The notes beneath the pieces are model-generated. The model was given only the letters and a program-made list of their open reading frames with translations. It was not told where the DNA came from and searched no databases. From Sandaracinaceae bacterium (lineage in GTDB: Bacteria; Myxococcota_A; Polyangia; Polyangiales; Houyiibacteriaceae): 64,000 nt of DNA. Below, in pieces: positions 38,461 through 46,796 of this stretch. Position 1 is the first letter of the stretch; every line of letters begins with the position of its first letter. The position numbers and the translations under genes were made by a program. The stretch spans positions 1 to 64,000 of the forward strand of contig JADJJE010000053.1 of NCBI GenBank assembly GCA_016706685.1. Reading direction: 5' to 3'.

Positions 38461-38655
38461 GGTGCCTCGTGTCGCCGGACGCGCCGGCTCGTTACGCACC
38501 TCGAGCCGCCCATGGCGCTCCCGTGTCGGGCGTTTGCTGCACAAGCGGGAGGGGCATCGTGGTACCCATGCACGTATCTGAGGGACCCGGCAGGCCCTGG
38601 CGCCCATGTCGCCGAGCCGGAGCACCGGGTCCGAACCCTCACAAGGATGCAAATC

Positions 38656-41052
38656 ATGCGTATCAGCAAGACACTCCTCGTCCTCGCGCTAGCCGCACCG
38701 CTAGCGTTGGGCTGCGGCGGCGAAGACCCGCCTGCGACTCCCGGTGCGCCAGGCGCTCCGGCCGTCCCGGGCGCTCCCGCTGTCCCCGGCGCTCCGGCAG
38801 CCCCCGCGGCTCCGGCCGTCGTGGCGCAGGTCTGCCTCGGCGGCGAGCACACGTGCGTCATGCGGGCCACCGGCGAGGTGTTCTGCGCCGGCAAGAACCT
38901 GGATGGCGAGCTGGGTGACGGCACCGCGCAGACGCGCTGGAGCTGGGTACCCGTGCAGGGCGTCACGGGCGCGCGCAGCATCGCGTGCGGCGACGACCAC
39001 ACCTGCGCCATCACGGCGACGGGCGTGTCCTGCTGGGGCGCGAACGCCACGGGCGCCCTGGGCGCCGGCCACCAGAACGTCACCCACACCGCCGTGCAGG
39101 TGCAGGGTCTGACCGACGCGGTCCAGCTCGCGCTGGGCTACCACTTCAGCTGCGCTCGCCGCACCAGCGGCGCCGTGAGCTGCTGGGGCGACGGTGAGAA
39201 CGGGCGCCTCGGCAACGGCACCAACACCCTGAGCGCCACGCCCGTGGCGGTCAGCGGCCTGGCCGACGCCGCCGAGATCAGCGCGGGCCGCGCCCACGCT
39301 TGCGCGCGCAAGGCCGACGGCACCGTGGTGTGCTGGGGCAACGGCCAAAGCGGCCAGCTTGGCCAGGGCGGTGAGCGCGGCAGCGACAGCAACGTGCCGG
39401 TCCCCGTGGCGGGCGTCGTGGGAGCCACCACGGTGGACGCCGGCGGCAACCACAGCTGCGCCATCACCCCCGCGGCCACGCTGTGCTGGGGTCAGAACGA
39501 CTACGGTCAGAGCGGCGCTGGCGAGAGCCGAATCAACTCGGCGACGGCCGTGGCCGGGCTCACCGGTGCCACGCAGCTCGCCATCTCCGGCAGCCGCAGC
39601 TGCGTGCTGGTGGCCGGCGGCGCGGTGCAGTGCTGGGGCTACAACAACTACACCGCCCAGCTGCTGGGCGTGGGCGTCGAGGTGGAGAAGGTGCTCACCC
39701 CGACCCCCGTCACCGGCCTCACGGGCGTGGTCCGCTTCGACACCTACTCGTCGGGCACCAGCGCGGCCGCCTGTGCCCTGAACGCGGCCAACCAGCTGTG
39801 GTGCTGGGGCAACGCCGGCAACGGACGCTTCGGCAACAATGAGCCCAACTCGCTCCACACGGCTGCCGTGGTGGTGCCCGACGTCAACGCACTGACCGCG
39901 GCCCCCAGCGTTCCGGCCACCTTCCCCCCCGTGGCCGAGGGTCTCCCCGCGCGCACCAGCTTCGAGGTGGGCAGCCACACGGTGTGCGGCGTGCGTGAGG
40001 GCCGCGTCTATTGCTTCGGCGTGGGCAGCGAGGGCCGCCTGGGCCTCGGCTCCACGCGCGCCAACCCCGCCGGCAGCGCGCAGCCGGTCCCCGGCATCGA
40101 AGACGCGGTGGACGTTTCCACCGGCCTCACGCGCACGTGCGCGCTGCGGCGCGGCGGCACGGTGGCGTGCTGGGGTGGCCTCACGGGCCGCATCGACTCC
40201 AGCTTGCCCCTGCCCATCGAGGGCCTGACGGACGTGCGCGCCATCAACGTGGGCGGCAGCGCGTACTCCATGACGCTGTGCGCCGTCCACAACGACGGCG
40301 GCGTGAGCTGCACGGGCTCGCAGCTCTACGGCCAGGGTGAGGCCACGCTCACGCCCGTGCGCATCGAGGGCATCACCGGAGCCACCGACGTCCTGGTCGG
40401 CACCGACGCGGCGTGCGCGCTCACCGGCGAGGGCAAGGTCATGTGCTGGGGCTCCGGCAGCTACGGTCAGCTGGGCAACGGCGCCATGAACGGCTCCGCC
40501 ACACCGGTGGAAGTGGCCGGCATCCGCGACGCCGTGGCCATCGGCGGCGGTAGCTACAACTTCTGCGCCCTGCGTCGGAACGGCTCGCTGTCGTGCTGGG
40601 GCGGCAACGACGACGGACAGCTCGGCGTGGGCACGAGCGGCCGCGAGACCAACACCGGCACCCCCGCCGCGGTGCGCGGCCTGCGCGGCGTGGCGAGCGC
40701 CGGCAAGGCTGGCGACACCATGTGCGTGGCGCTGCGCAACGGCGACGGCATGTGCTGGGGTGCCAACGACTTTGGCCAGACGGGCCACAACGAGGCGGAG
40801 ACCGACGACGTGACGGCCCCGTGGGACTACCTGCGCACCGACCCGGCGGTGGCTGCGATGGGTAACCTGGTGGAGATGGGCTGTGGCTGGAACTTCTGCT
40901 GCGGTCTGCACGCACAGGGCGGCATCAGCTGCGCGGGCTCCACGCCGCTCGGCGGTGACAGCGGCTTCATGGGCCTCTCGAACGTGCGCAGCAGCACGCC
41001 GGTGGCCGCGCCCAGCATCACCTTCCCGGTGATCGCGCCCGCGGCGGAGTAG
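38656..41052 (+). CDS. RCC1-repeat lipoprotein
   Basis: 798 residues with the lipoprotein signal MRISKTLLVLALAAPLALG-C, a PGAPAVPGAP linker, and about 15 RCC1-type repeats. Each carries a cysteine pair and a CWG core (SCWGANATGALGAG, CWGDGENGRLGNG, CWGSGSYGQLGNG). Two seven-bladed propellers are therefore likely, anchored in the envelope. A spare ATG lies 9 bp upstream, but its Shine-Dalgarno-like AAGG abuts it directly. The ATG at 38656 has AAGG 9 nt upstream, so I prefer it. A 13-bp hairpin follows the gene. Confidence 0.9.
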   Translation: MRISKTLLVLALAAPLALGCGGEDPPATPGAPGAPAVPGAPAVPGAPAAPAAPAVVAQVCLGGEHTCVMRATGEVFCAGKNLDGELGDGTAQTRWSWVPVQGVTGARSIACGDDHTCAITATGVSCWGANATGALGAGHQNVTHTAVQVQGLTDAVQLALGYHFSCARRTSGAVSCWGDGENGRLGNGTNTLSATPVAVSGLADAAEISAGRAHACARKADGTVVCWGNGQSGQLGQGGERGSDSNVPVPVAGVVGATTVDAGGNHSCAITPAATLCWGQNDYGQSGAGESRINSATAVAGLTGATQLAISGSRSCVLVAGGAVQCWGYNNYTAQLLGVGVEVEKVLTPTPVTGLTGVVRFDTYSSGTSAAACALNAANQLWCWGNAGNGRFGNNEPNSLHTAAVVVPDVNALTAAPSVPATFPPVAEGLPARTSFEVGSHTVCGVREGRVYCFGVGSEGRLGLGSTRANPAGSAQPVPGIEDAVDVSTGLTRTCALRRGGTVACWGGLTGRIDSSLPLPIEGLTDVRAINVGGSAYSMTLCAVHNDGGVSCTGSQLYGQGEATLTPVRIEGITGATDVLVGTDAACALTGEGKVMCWGSGSYGQLGNGAMNGSATPVEVAGIRDAVAIGGGSYNFCALRRNGSLSCWGGNDDGQLGVGTSGRETNTGTPAAVRGLRGVASAGKAGDTMCVALRNGDGMCWGANDFGQTGHNEAETDDVTAPWDYLRTDPAVAAMGNLVEMGCGWNFCCGLHAQGGISCAGSTPLGGDSGFMGLSNVRSSTPVAAPSITFPVIAPAAE

Positions 41053-41066
41053 CGCTCGAGGCATGT

Positions 41067-41099
41067 GCGCCTCGGCGATTTTCGAGATCGCCGAGGCGC
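41067..41099 (+). terminator. Strong hairpin after the RCC1 gene
   Basis: Perfect 13-bp stem GCGCCTCGGCGAT/ATCGCCGAGGCGC with a 7-nt loop (TTTCGAG), starting 14 bp after the stop. No T-tract follows, but the stem is strong enough to act as a terminator or RNA-stability element. Confidence 0.6.
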
Positions 41100-41121
41100 A
41101 GCGTCGCGCTACTCTCCGCGC

Positions 41122-41745
41122 ATGTCGGAGTCTCCGGTCACCCTCCCCAAGAGCTTCCAGGGCGGCAGCGCCGGGGGCTGCGCCATCTTCGGATCCGTGT
41201 TGTTCCTGGGTCCGTTCGCGGTGGGGCTGTACATGTGGCTCTCGAAGGACCTGGGCGTGGACGCGCTCACGTCGGCAGGGGCTGCAGGGGGAGCGTTCCT
41301 CGTCGTCTCCACGGCGCTCTACGTGTTCTTCAACTCGCTCACCACCATCACGGTGGACCGCCATGGCCTGAGCGTGTCGCACCAGTCCGGGCTGGGCCCA
41401 ATCAAGGGGCCGGTCCGCAAGGACTACGACGTCTCGTGGGCTTCGCTCGAGCACGTGTACGACGTGGAGAAGCGGCGCCTCACCAAGCACGGCAACGTGA
41501 ACGCTTCCTATGAGTTCAGGGCCGGGGACCACACCATCCACTCGGCCATCCTGGGGACCATGGCGCGTGACGGGCAGTACCTCGAGTTCCTCGCGGCGGT
41601 GCGCGCTGCGGTGGGTGACAAGCTGGTGCAGAAGGACGACCTCGGCGAGCTCGAGGCGCCTCTGCAGCGCCTGATCGACAAGCGCATTGCCCAGGGCGAC
41701 GACGGCGACGAACCGCAGCCGCCGCAGCGACCTCGGGCCGGCTGA
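41122..41745 (+). CDS. Hypothetical membrane protein (two transmembrane helices)
   Basis: 207 residues. Two helices at about 15-35 and 48-68 (FGSVLFLGPFAVGLYMWL; GAAGGAFLVVSTALYVFF), then a PH-domain-like cytosolic beta part (TTITVDRHGLSVSHQSG, VSWASLEHVYDVEKRRLTKH, YEFRAGDHTIHSAILGTMAR). It ends in a polar tail. Convergent with the next gene. The PH-like reading is inference. Confidence 0.7.
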   Translation: MSESPVTLPKSFQGGSAGGCAIFGSVLFLGPFAVGLYMWLSKDLGVDALTSAGAAGGAFLVVSTALYVFFNSLTTITVDRHGLSVSHQSGLGPIKGPVRKDYDVSWASLEHVYDVEKRRLTKHGNVNASYEFRAGDHTIHSAILGTMARDGQYLEFLAAVRAAVGDKLVQKDDLGELEAPLQRLIDKRIAQGDDGDEPQPPQRPRAG

Positions 41746-41753
41746 CACGCCGC

Positions 41754-43247
41754 TCAGAGATGCACGCGGGCGCCCACGTTGATGCCGGGCCAGCCCAGGA
41801 TGCGTCCGCGCCCCTCGGTGGCGTCGCGGTAGGTGGTGACCAGGGCAGCGGGCATCTGCGTGCGCTCGCCCGCATCCTCGGTGAAGAGCCACTGGTAGGT
41901 GGGCGCGATGAAGACCCCCAGCTGGTCGATGATGCGCACCTCGATGGGCAGGCGCAGCTGGAACATGGTGGACTGCCGGTTCTGGTCGCCGCGCCAGATG
42001 AAGTAGGAGACGGCGTCGAGGTCCATGCTGGTGCGCCCACGCGTGAAGAGGCGCGCGCCCAGGCCTGCCGCCAGCACCAAGCGGGGGCCTGCCGAGCCGA
42101 CGCGCACACCCGCGCCGTAGAGGTTGTGGACCACGCGGCCCCCGTGGGAGACGCCCGCGACGATCATGCCGGACTCGCTGCTGGTGACGTGCACCTCGGT
42201 GCGGCCGCGCGTGACGATGCTGAGCAGCCCGATGGGGGCCACGGCGCGACGTGAGATGTTGAGCAGCCCCAGCTGCACGCCGCGCACGTCCTGCGCCACG
42301 TTCACGACGCCGATCTGGACGCCATCCACGCGGCCCAGCGCCACGTTGACCGGCGCGATCTGCAGCCCCTGCACCGGGCCCAGCACCACGTTCACGGCCC
42401 CTGCGATCTGCAGGCCGCACGCGAAGCTGCGCTGGATGTTGAGCGCGCCGCCGATCTCGAGCCCGTGGAGACCACGGGAGAGGCCCCCGGCCAGGTTGAG
42501 CGAGAAGCCGCGCACCGCCTCGCGCGTCACGCGGTAGGACGACGTGCCCACCATGGGCAGGAGATCCACGCCCACGCGCCCGTGGTTCGCGCGTTCGGTG
42601 CACGCCGTCGTGAGCCGTGGTGCGGCGGGTGGTCTCGGACGCGAGGCCTCGCCCACGGGTTCGCTCGCGGCGCTGGCAGGTGCCGGTGGCTCCTGCGTGG
42701 GGGAAGCCTCGCTCGCGGGTGGGCGTGCGGCGGGATGCTCCGGGACGACGCTCGACTCGGGCGTGACCCGGGCTGCCTCCGGCGCCTCCTCACCTTCCGA
42801 TGCGTCCGCGGCCCCACGTGATTCCCCATCCTCGCGCGGCGCCAGGAGGGAGAGCAGGTCGCCCGTCTCGTCGTGCACCAGGTTGATGATCACCAGCGCC
42901 ACGGCCTCGGCGGCCTCCGACGGATCCGTGGGTGGCGTGAGGGTGCGCGTGAGCTCTGCGCCCGTGGCGCGGCGATAGCGAACGCGCACCTCGGCGCCTG
43001 TTGCGTCCACGAGCACGGATGGTGCGGCGGGCGCAGGCTCCTCGGCGACGATGACCAGGCCCAGTGACGGCATGGTGGCCAGCGCCTCCGCCACCACGGC
43101 ACGATCCAAGGCCACGTCGCTGGCGATGAACACCGGGAGCACTGGAGCCGCCGGCGATGGCTGGGCCGGCTGCGCCGCGCCGAGCTGAGCCAACAGCAAG
43201 GGCAGCAACGCTGCGAGCGCGGCGCGGAGCACGAGGGGCAAGCGCAT
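41754..43247 (-). CDS. Exported surface-repeat protein (LA_2272-like), third gene of sigma operon
   Basis: 497 residues. The ATG at 43247 gives a signal-like MRLPLVLRAALAALLPLLLA. A disordered Pro/Ala-rich middle is followed by about 250 residues of repeated beta hairpins (GVQIGVVNVAQDVRGVQLGL, LQIAGAVNVVLGPVQGLQI). This is the LA_2272-type surface repeat, consistent with an outer-membrane barrel. The end (PGINVGARVHL) is typical of barrel termini. It lies 4 bp after the anti-sigma gene stop and so is part of its operon. It may be the sensory or target outer-membrane component. Confidence 0.75.
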   Translation of the reverse strand: MRLPLVLRAALAALLPLLLAQLGAAQPAQPSPAAPVLPVFIASDVALDRAVVAEALATMPSLGLVIVAEEPAPAAPSVLVDATGAEVRVRYRRATGAELTRTLTPPTDPSEAAEAVALVIINLVHDETGDLLSLLAPREDGESRGAADASEGEEAPEAARVTPESSVVPEHPAARPPASEASPTQEPPAPASAASEPVGEASRPRPPAAPRLTTACTERANHGRVGVDLLPMVGTSSYRVTREAVRGFSLNLAGGLSRGLHGLEIGGALNIQRSFACGLQIAGAVNVVLGPVQGLQIAPVNVALGRVDGVQIGVVNVAQDVRGVQLGLLNISRRAVAPIGLLSIVTRGRTEVHVTSSESGMIVAGVSHGGRVVHNLYGAGVRVGSAGPRLVLAAGLGARLFTRGRTSMDLDAVSYFIWRGDQNRQSTMFQLRLPIEVRIIDQLGVFIAPTYQWLFTEDAGERTQMPAALVTTYRDATEGRGRILGWPGINVGARVHL

Positions 43248-43251
43248 GACG

Positions 43252-44139
43252 TCAGCGACCATCGAGCGCTTCGAGCAGCGCGCTGGCTTCCGTGCGGCGG
43301 TAGCCGCCACCCACGTCACCCGCCGCGAAGGGGGCGAGCGCTTGGCGCGCCGCGTCGTGCCGCCCGAGCCGCACCAGGCAGAGCGCGCGGTTGTAGCGGG
43401 CCTCGAGCGCGAAGCTCCCACGGGGGTGTGCGGCCAGGTAGCGATCCCACGCGGCGAGAGCTGCGCGCGAGTCACGCTGCACGAAGTGCGCGCGGTGCGC
43501 CTCGCGGTACAGCGCGAGGTCCGGGTCGCTCACGGGGGCGGTCGCGGCGGGCTGCTCGGGCGAGGCGTCCGTCGCGTGGCCGGCCCCGGCCCGGTACGAG
43601 TCCGACGTGGCGGGCGACTGCGCGACCACGTGGTGCCCGGGCGCTGCCGCAGCCGCTCTCGTGGGATCGGTGACCGCCGCGCGCGGCAGCGCCGGTGCCA
43701 CGTCATCCGCGACCGAGCGTGCTGCGAGCGCCGAGCCGGCCCCCTCCGGCATCTCTGCGGCGGCCTCGCTGGGAAGCACCGCATCCGCTTCCGCGCTAGG
43801 CGGCAAGGCAGCGGGCGCCGCGCTCGCGGCAGGACGCCGGGCACCACGCGGGCGGGGCTGCACCGGAGCGGGCTCGGGCGCGGCCGACGGGGCGCCCACC
43901 AGCACGCGCACGGCTTCGATCATGGGCTGGAGCTGCCCGGTGGTGGCGGCCAGCGCGGTGGCGGCCAGCAGGAACGCGGCCAGCTGGCCCACCAGCCAGA
44001 CCCAGCGCCGGCTCGGCTTCTCGGCACGACTGGACGCCTCCATGATGCGCCGCCGCGTCTGGCGGAGCTCGGGAAGCGGCGGGTCGCCGGCCTCGCGCAG
44101 CTCACGGGTGGCCTTGGCCAAGAGATCGTCGTCGTTCAT
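43252..44139 (-). CDS. Probable membrane anti-sigma factor
   Basis: 295 residues with no recognisable zinc finger. N-terminal helical MNDDDLLAKATRELREAGDP, one transmembrane helix at about 47-67 (WVWLVGQLAAFLLAATALAA), a long Ala/Pro linker, and a C-terminal TPR-like unit (AHFVQRDSRAALAAWDRYLA ... FALEARYNRALCLVRLGRHD). The start overlaps the stop of the ECF sigma gene (ATGA), which is why I call it the anti-sigma partner. That assignment rests on position and topology. Confidence 0.75.
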   Translation of the reverse strand: MNDDDLLAKATRELREAGDPPLPELRQTRRRIMEASSRAEKPSRRWVWLVGQLAAFLLAATALAATTGQLQPMIEAVRVLVGAPSAAPEPAPVQPRPRGARRPAASAAPAALPPSAEADAVLPSEAAAEMPEGAGSALAARSVADDVAPALPRAAVTDPTRAAAAAPGHHVVAQSPATSDSYRAGAGHATDASPEQPAATAPVSDPDLALYREAHRAHFVQRDSRAALAAWDRYLAAHPRGSFALEARYNRALCLVRLGRHDAARQALAPFAAGDVGGGYRRTEASALLEALDGR

Positions 44140-44735
44140 GAGAGACCTCCTCGGGCGGCGTCACGCTCTAGCGCCTCACGCAGGCGCCGCTTCGCATGGA
44201 ACACGCGCGTGCGCACCGTGGCCTCGGGCGCCCCCACGAGCTCCGCGATCTCGCGGGCCGAGCGCTCTTCCACCTCGGCCAGCACGAACGCCACGCGCTG
44301 GTCGAGCGGCAGCTTGTCGAGCGCGCGCGTGAGCGCTGTCGCCAGGTCGCTGCGCAGCAGGTCCTGCTCGGGGTTGTCGCCGCCCCCTCGGGGCTCGCGC
44401 GCGAAGCGCTCCATGGCGGCCCGGCGCCGGCTGGCCGCACGCACGTGGTGCCGCGCGTGGTTGATGGCGATGGAGATCAAGAAGCTGCGCAGCGAGCCAC
44501 GCTCCTCGAAGCGCCGTGCGCTCTTGGGCAGCGTCATGAACGTCTCCTGGACCAAGTCCTGCGCGGCGTCGGCGTCGCCCACCAAGCGCCGGGCAAACGC
44601 CAGCACCGCGGCGCCGTGCAGGTCATAGGCCTCGCCCATGGCGGCCGCCTCGCCTCGCTTGAGGCGTTCCACGAGGCCAGGGGCGCTCGCACTCGTCGCG
44701 GTGGTAGTCACCCAGGCGCTGTCTCGGCTGTTCAT
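44136..44735 (-). CDS. ECF-type RNA polymerase sigma factor
   Basis: 199 residues. Region 2: GEAYDLHGAAVLAFARRLVG then DAAQDLVQETFMTLPKSARR and RSFLISIAINHARHH. Region 4: LPLDQRVAFVLAEVEERSAR, then EIAELVGAPEATVRTRVFHA. ATG at 44735. The octamer CGTTCAAA lies 36 bp upstream of this start and recurs in the exbB/receptor promoter region, so all may answer to this sigma factor. The gene is coupled to its membrane partner by ATGA. Confidence 0.92.
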   Translation of the reverse strand: MNSRDSAWVTTTATSASAPGLVERLKRGEAAAMGEAYDLHGAAVLAFARRLVGDADAAQDLVQETFMTLPKSARRFEERGSLRSFLISIAINHARHHVRAASRRRAAMERFAREPRGGGDNPEQDLLRSDLATALTRALDKLPLDQRVAFVLAEVEERSAREIAELVGAPEATVRTRVFHAKRRLREALERDAARGGLS

Positions 44736-44809
44736 GGGGTCACCCGGTCCGTGCCCGGCCGTGGCGACTTCGTTCAAAAAAAGTGATGGGGTACTTAGCA
44801 TCATCCGAA
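44736..44809. promoter_or_regulatory. Promoter region of the ECF operon with CGTTCAAA motif
   Basis: 74 bp between the sigma gene start and the stop of tonB. It contains CGTTCAAAAA at 44771-44780, read as TTTTTGAACG on the strand transcribed toward the sigma gene. GAAC is the core of many ECF -35 elements. It is followed by an AT-rich GGGGTACTTAGCATC stretch, unusual in this GC-rich window. Confidence 0.4.
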
Positions 44810-45667
44810 TCAGCGAGAAAAACGGATGGTCACGCGCGCCGCTGCCGTGGTGGGGGTTCCGTCCACGCCGAGGGCAGGTGTGAAGCGCGCGGCGCGCAGG
44901 CACTGCCGGGCCGCCTGGCCGAAGCCCTGGTCCACTGGCGTCTCGCGTTCCACGCTGACCCGCGCGGCCGCGCCGCTGGCCTGGACCACCACGCGCAGGG
45001 TGACCACGCCTTGGTCCACGCGACTGCCGGCGGGGAAGTGGCCGCGGCATGCGTCCTGCTCGTCCAAGCGCGGTGGGCGGCTGAGCTGCGACGCTGGGGT
45101 GACCACGGGCCCCGCGGAAGGCGGCTGCAGCGTGGGCATGGGGCTGGGTGGGCCCTGCCCGCTCGCGCTGGCCCCGAGCACCCCGTGGGAAGCGGTGCCG
45201 CCGCGCGCGACCACGCCAAAGCCGAAGCGGGTGCCGGTCGGGTCGCTCACGAAGCGGACCGGCGTGGCGCCCGCACTGGGGTCCGCCGTGGCGGTGAGCA
45301 GGGCCCCCGCGTGGGCCGCGGGAGGCGGCTCGGGCGGCGGCTGCTCGGTGGCTTGCGGGGCGAGTTCGCGGGGCTCGCGGGCCACGCGCACGGGCTCCGC
45401 CGCAGCTGCGGGCACAGGCTCGGGCGCCTCGGGCGGGCGGAGGAGGGGAGCGTCCAGCTCGGGGGTCGTTGGCGCGCGCCAGGCGGCCAGGTCCACCTCC
45501 ATGCTGGTGGCGAGCGGCGGCGTGTGCGGGCTGGCCGCCGGCAGCGTGAGCGACAGCAGCGCCAGGCCCAGGTGCAGCGCCCCGGCGAGGAACACCGCCC
45601 CCACGCCGCCCAGCCCCTCGCCACGGGAGCCGAACGCCAGCGCCGCCTCGAACGACAGCGTGCTCAT
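44810..45667 (-). CDS. tonB: TonB-type energy transducer
   Basis: 285 residues. A single N-terminal transmembrane helix at about 18-42 (LGGVGAVFLAGALHLGLALL), a Pro-rich periplasmic spacer (RPPEAPEPVPAAAAEPV, TEQPPPEPPPAAHAG), and a C-terminal TonB/AgmX-like domain (VDQGVVTLRVVVQASGAAAR, ARQCLRAARFTPALGVDGTP). It links the proton-driven ExbB-ExbD complex to outer-membrane receptors. It overlaps the exbD stop by 4 bp, so the three genes form one operon. Confidence 0.85.
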   Translation of the reverse strand: MSTLSFEAALAFGSRGEGLGGVGAVFLAGALHLGLALLSLTLPAASPHTPPLATSMEVDLAAWRAPTTPELDAPLLRPPEAPEPVPAAAAEPVRVAREPRELAPQATEQPPPEPPPAAHAGALLTATADPSAGATPVRFVSDPTGTRFGFGVVARGGTASHGVLGASASGQGPPSPMPTLQPPSAGPVVTPASQLSRPPRLDEQDACRGHFPAGSRVDQGVVTLRVVVQASGAAARVSVERETPVDQGFGQAARQCLRAARFTPALGVDGTPTTAAARVTIRFSR

Positions 45668-46071
45668 GGCGCGGGCTCCACCGCGAAGGCCACGCGATGC
45701 ACCCCGGCGATGCGCAGCTCGTCCAGCACGTGCACCACCGCGCCGTGACTGGCGCTCGACGACGCCTGGATCACGGTGCGCAGCTCGGGCACCTCCGCCA
45801 GACGGCGCGCCGCGAGCACACGCAGCGCCGCGTCATCCGTGAGCGCTTCGCCATCGGCCGTCATGTGGCCCTGCGCGTCCACGCCCACCACCAGCATCGT
45901 CTGCGTCTCACCGCCCGTGGCGGCCTGCGGCAGGTCCAGCGGCAGCGCCGCGGGCGACATGAGCTTGGCGGTCACCATGAAGATCACCAGCAGCACCAGC
46001 GTGATGTCCACGAAGGGCGTGACGTTGATCTCCGTGATGCCATCGTCCCCCGAGGGGCCCACGGACGCCAT
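45664..46071 (-). CDS. exbD: ExbD/TolR-family biopolymer transport protein
   Basis: 135 residues with the family signature ITEINVTPFVDITLVLLVIF, where the Asp within the single helix carries protons. A periplasmic domain follows. Start MASVGPSGDDG at 46071; the start and the exbB stop share a base (TGATG). It works with ExbB and TonB to energise outer-membrane transport. Confidence 0.92.
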   Translation of the reverse strand: MASVGPSGDDGITEINVTPFVDITLVLLVIFMVTAKLMSPAALPLDLPQAATGGETQTMLVVGVDAQGHMTADGEALTDDAALRVLAARRLAEVPELRTVIQASSSASHGAVVHVLDELRIAGVHRVAFAVEPAP

Positions 46072-46718
46072 CAGCGTGCCCCCTGGTGGGACTCGCCCTC
46101 GAGGTGCGCCAGCAGCACGTGCGCCAGCGCGTCCGTGTCGTAGGCGATGCCCTTGATGCGCCGCTGGAAGGCGTTGAAGGCCGCCACCGCGGGGATGGCC
46201 ACGGCGAGACCAATCGCGGTGGCCACCAACGCCTCGGCGATGCTGGCCATGACGGCCGCGTTGGCCGTGCTGCCGTCGCTGGCGCCCAGCTCTTCGAACG
46301 CCATGACCACGCCCACCACAGTGCCGAAGAGGCCCACGAACGGCGCGTTGCTGCCGAGCGTTCCCAGGTAGCCCAGGCGCCGCTCGAGGCGCTTTCGCTG
46401 CAGGGCTGCGGCGCCCGCCATGGCCTCGCGGGCAGCACGCACGCCGCGGGGGGCGTCCAGCAACCCAGCCAGCACCACGGCTGCTTCGGCGGAGGGAGAC
46501 GAGCGCATGAGCGCGAGCGCCCCGTCGTAGTCGGCGGCGCCCAGCAGCGCGCTGAGGCGCCGCGCGATGACCTCCACGTCCTCTGCGATGGAGCGGAAGA
46601 AGAGCGCGCGCTCCAGCATGACGCTGATGCTCACGAGCGAGAGAAAGATCATGAACCACATGATCGGCGATGCCCCCATGGAGAGGAGCAGGGACTTGGT
46701 TTCGTTGACGACATCCAT
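46071..46718 (-). CDS. exbB: ExbB/TolQ-family proton channel protein
   Basis: 215 residues, three transmembrane segments: MWFMIFLSLVSISVMLERAL near 22-41, then FVGLFGTVVGVVMAF, and AIGLAVAIPAVAAFNAFQRR. The MotA/TolQ/ExbB pattern is clear. First gene of the exbB-exbD-tonB operon, divergent from the receptor with a 78-bp shared promoter region. Confidence 0.93.
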   Translation of the reverse strand: MDVVNETKSLLLSMGASPIMWFMIFLSLVSISVMLERALFFRSIAEDVEVIARRLSALLGAADYDGALALMRSSPSAEAAVVLAGLLDAPRGVRAAREAMAGAAALQRKRLERRLGYLGTLGSNAPFVGLFGTVVGVVMAFEELGASDGSTANAAVMASIAEALVATAIGLAVAIPAVAAFNAFQRRIKGIAYDTDALAHVLLAHLEGESHQGAR

Positions 46719-46796
46719 GCCCAGCCGTTCCCGCCCGCGGGGCGAACGTTCAAAGAAAATGCTCGGCGCACGCAGTCCGTTCAAACGCACATTTCA
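46719..46796. promoter_or_regulatory. Divergent promoter region, exbB / TonB-dependent receptor
   Basis: Contains two copies of CGTTCAAA (46747-46754 and 46778-46785), the octamer also found before the ECF sigma gene. It also holds an inverted CGTTCA ... TGAACG pair that ends at the receptor start, plus several short A/T runs. These suggest that both directions are controlled together, possibly by the ECF sigma factor encoded 2 kb away. Function is inferred. Confidence 0.4.

Noticed and set aside
38701..42603. 1300-codon minus-strand open frame
   Set aside because: Antisense to the RCC1 lipoprotein and the genes beyond; RCC1 repeats, signal peptide and start on the plus strand are decisive.
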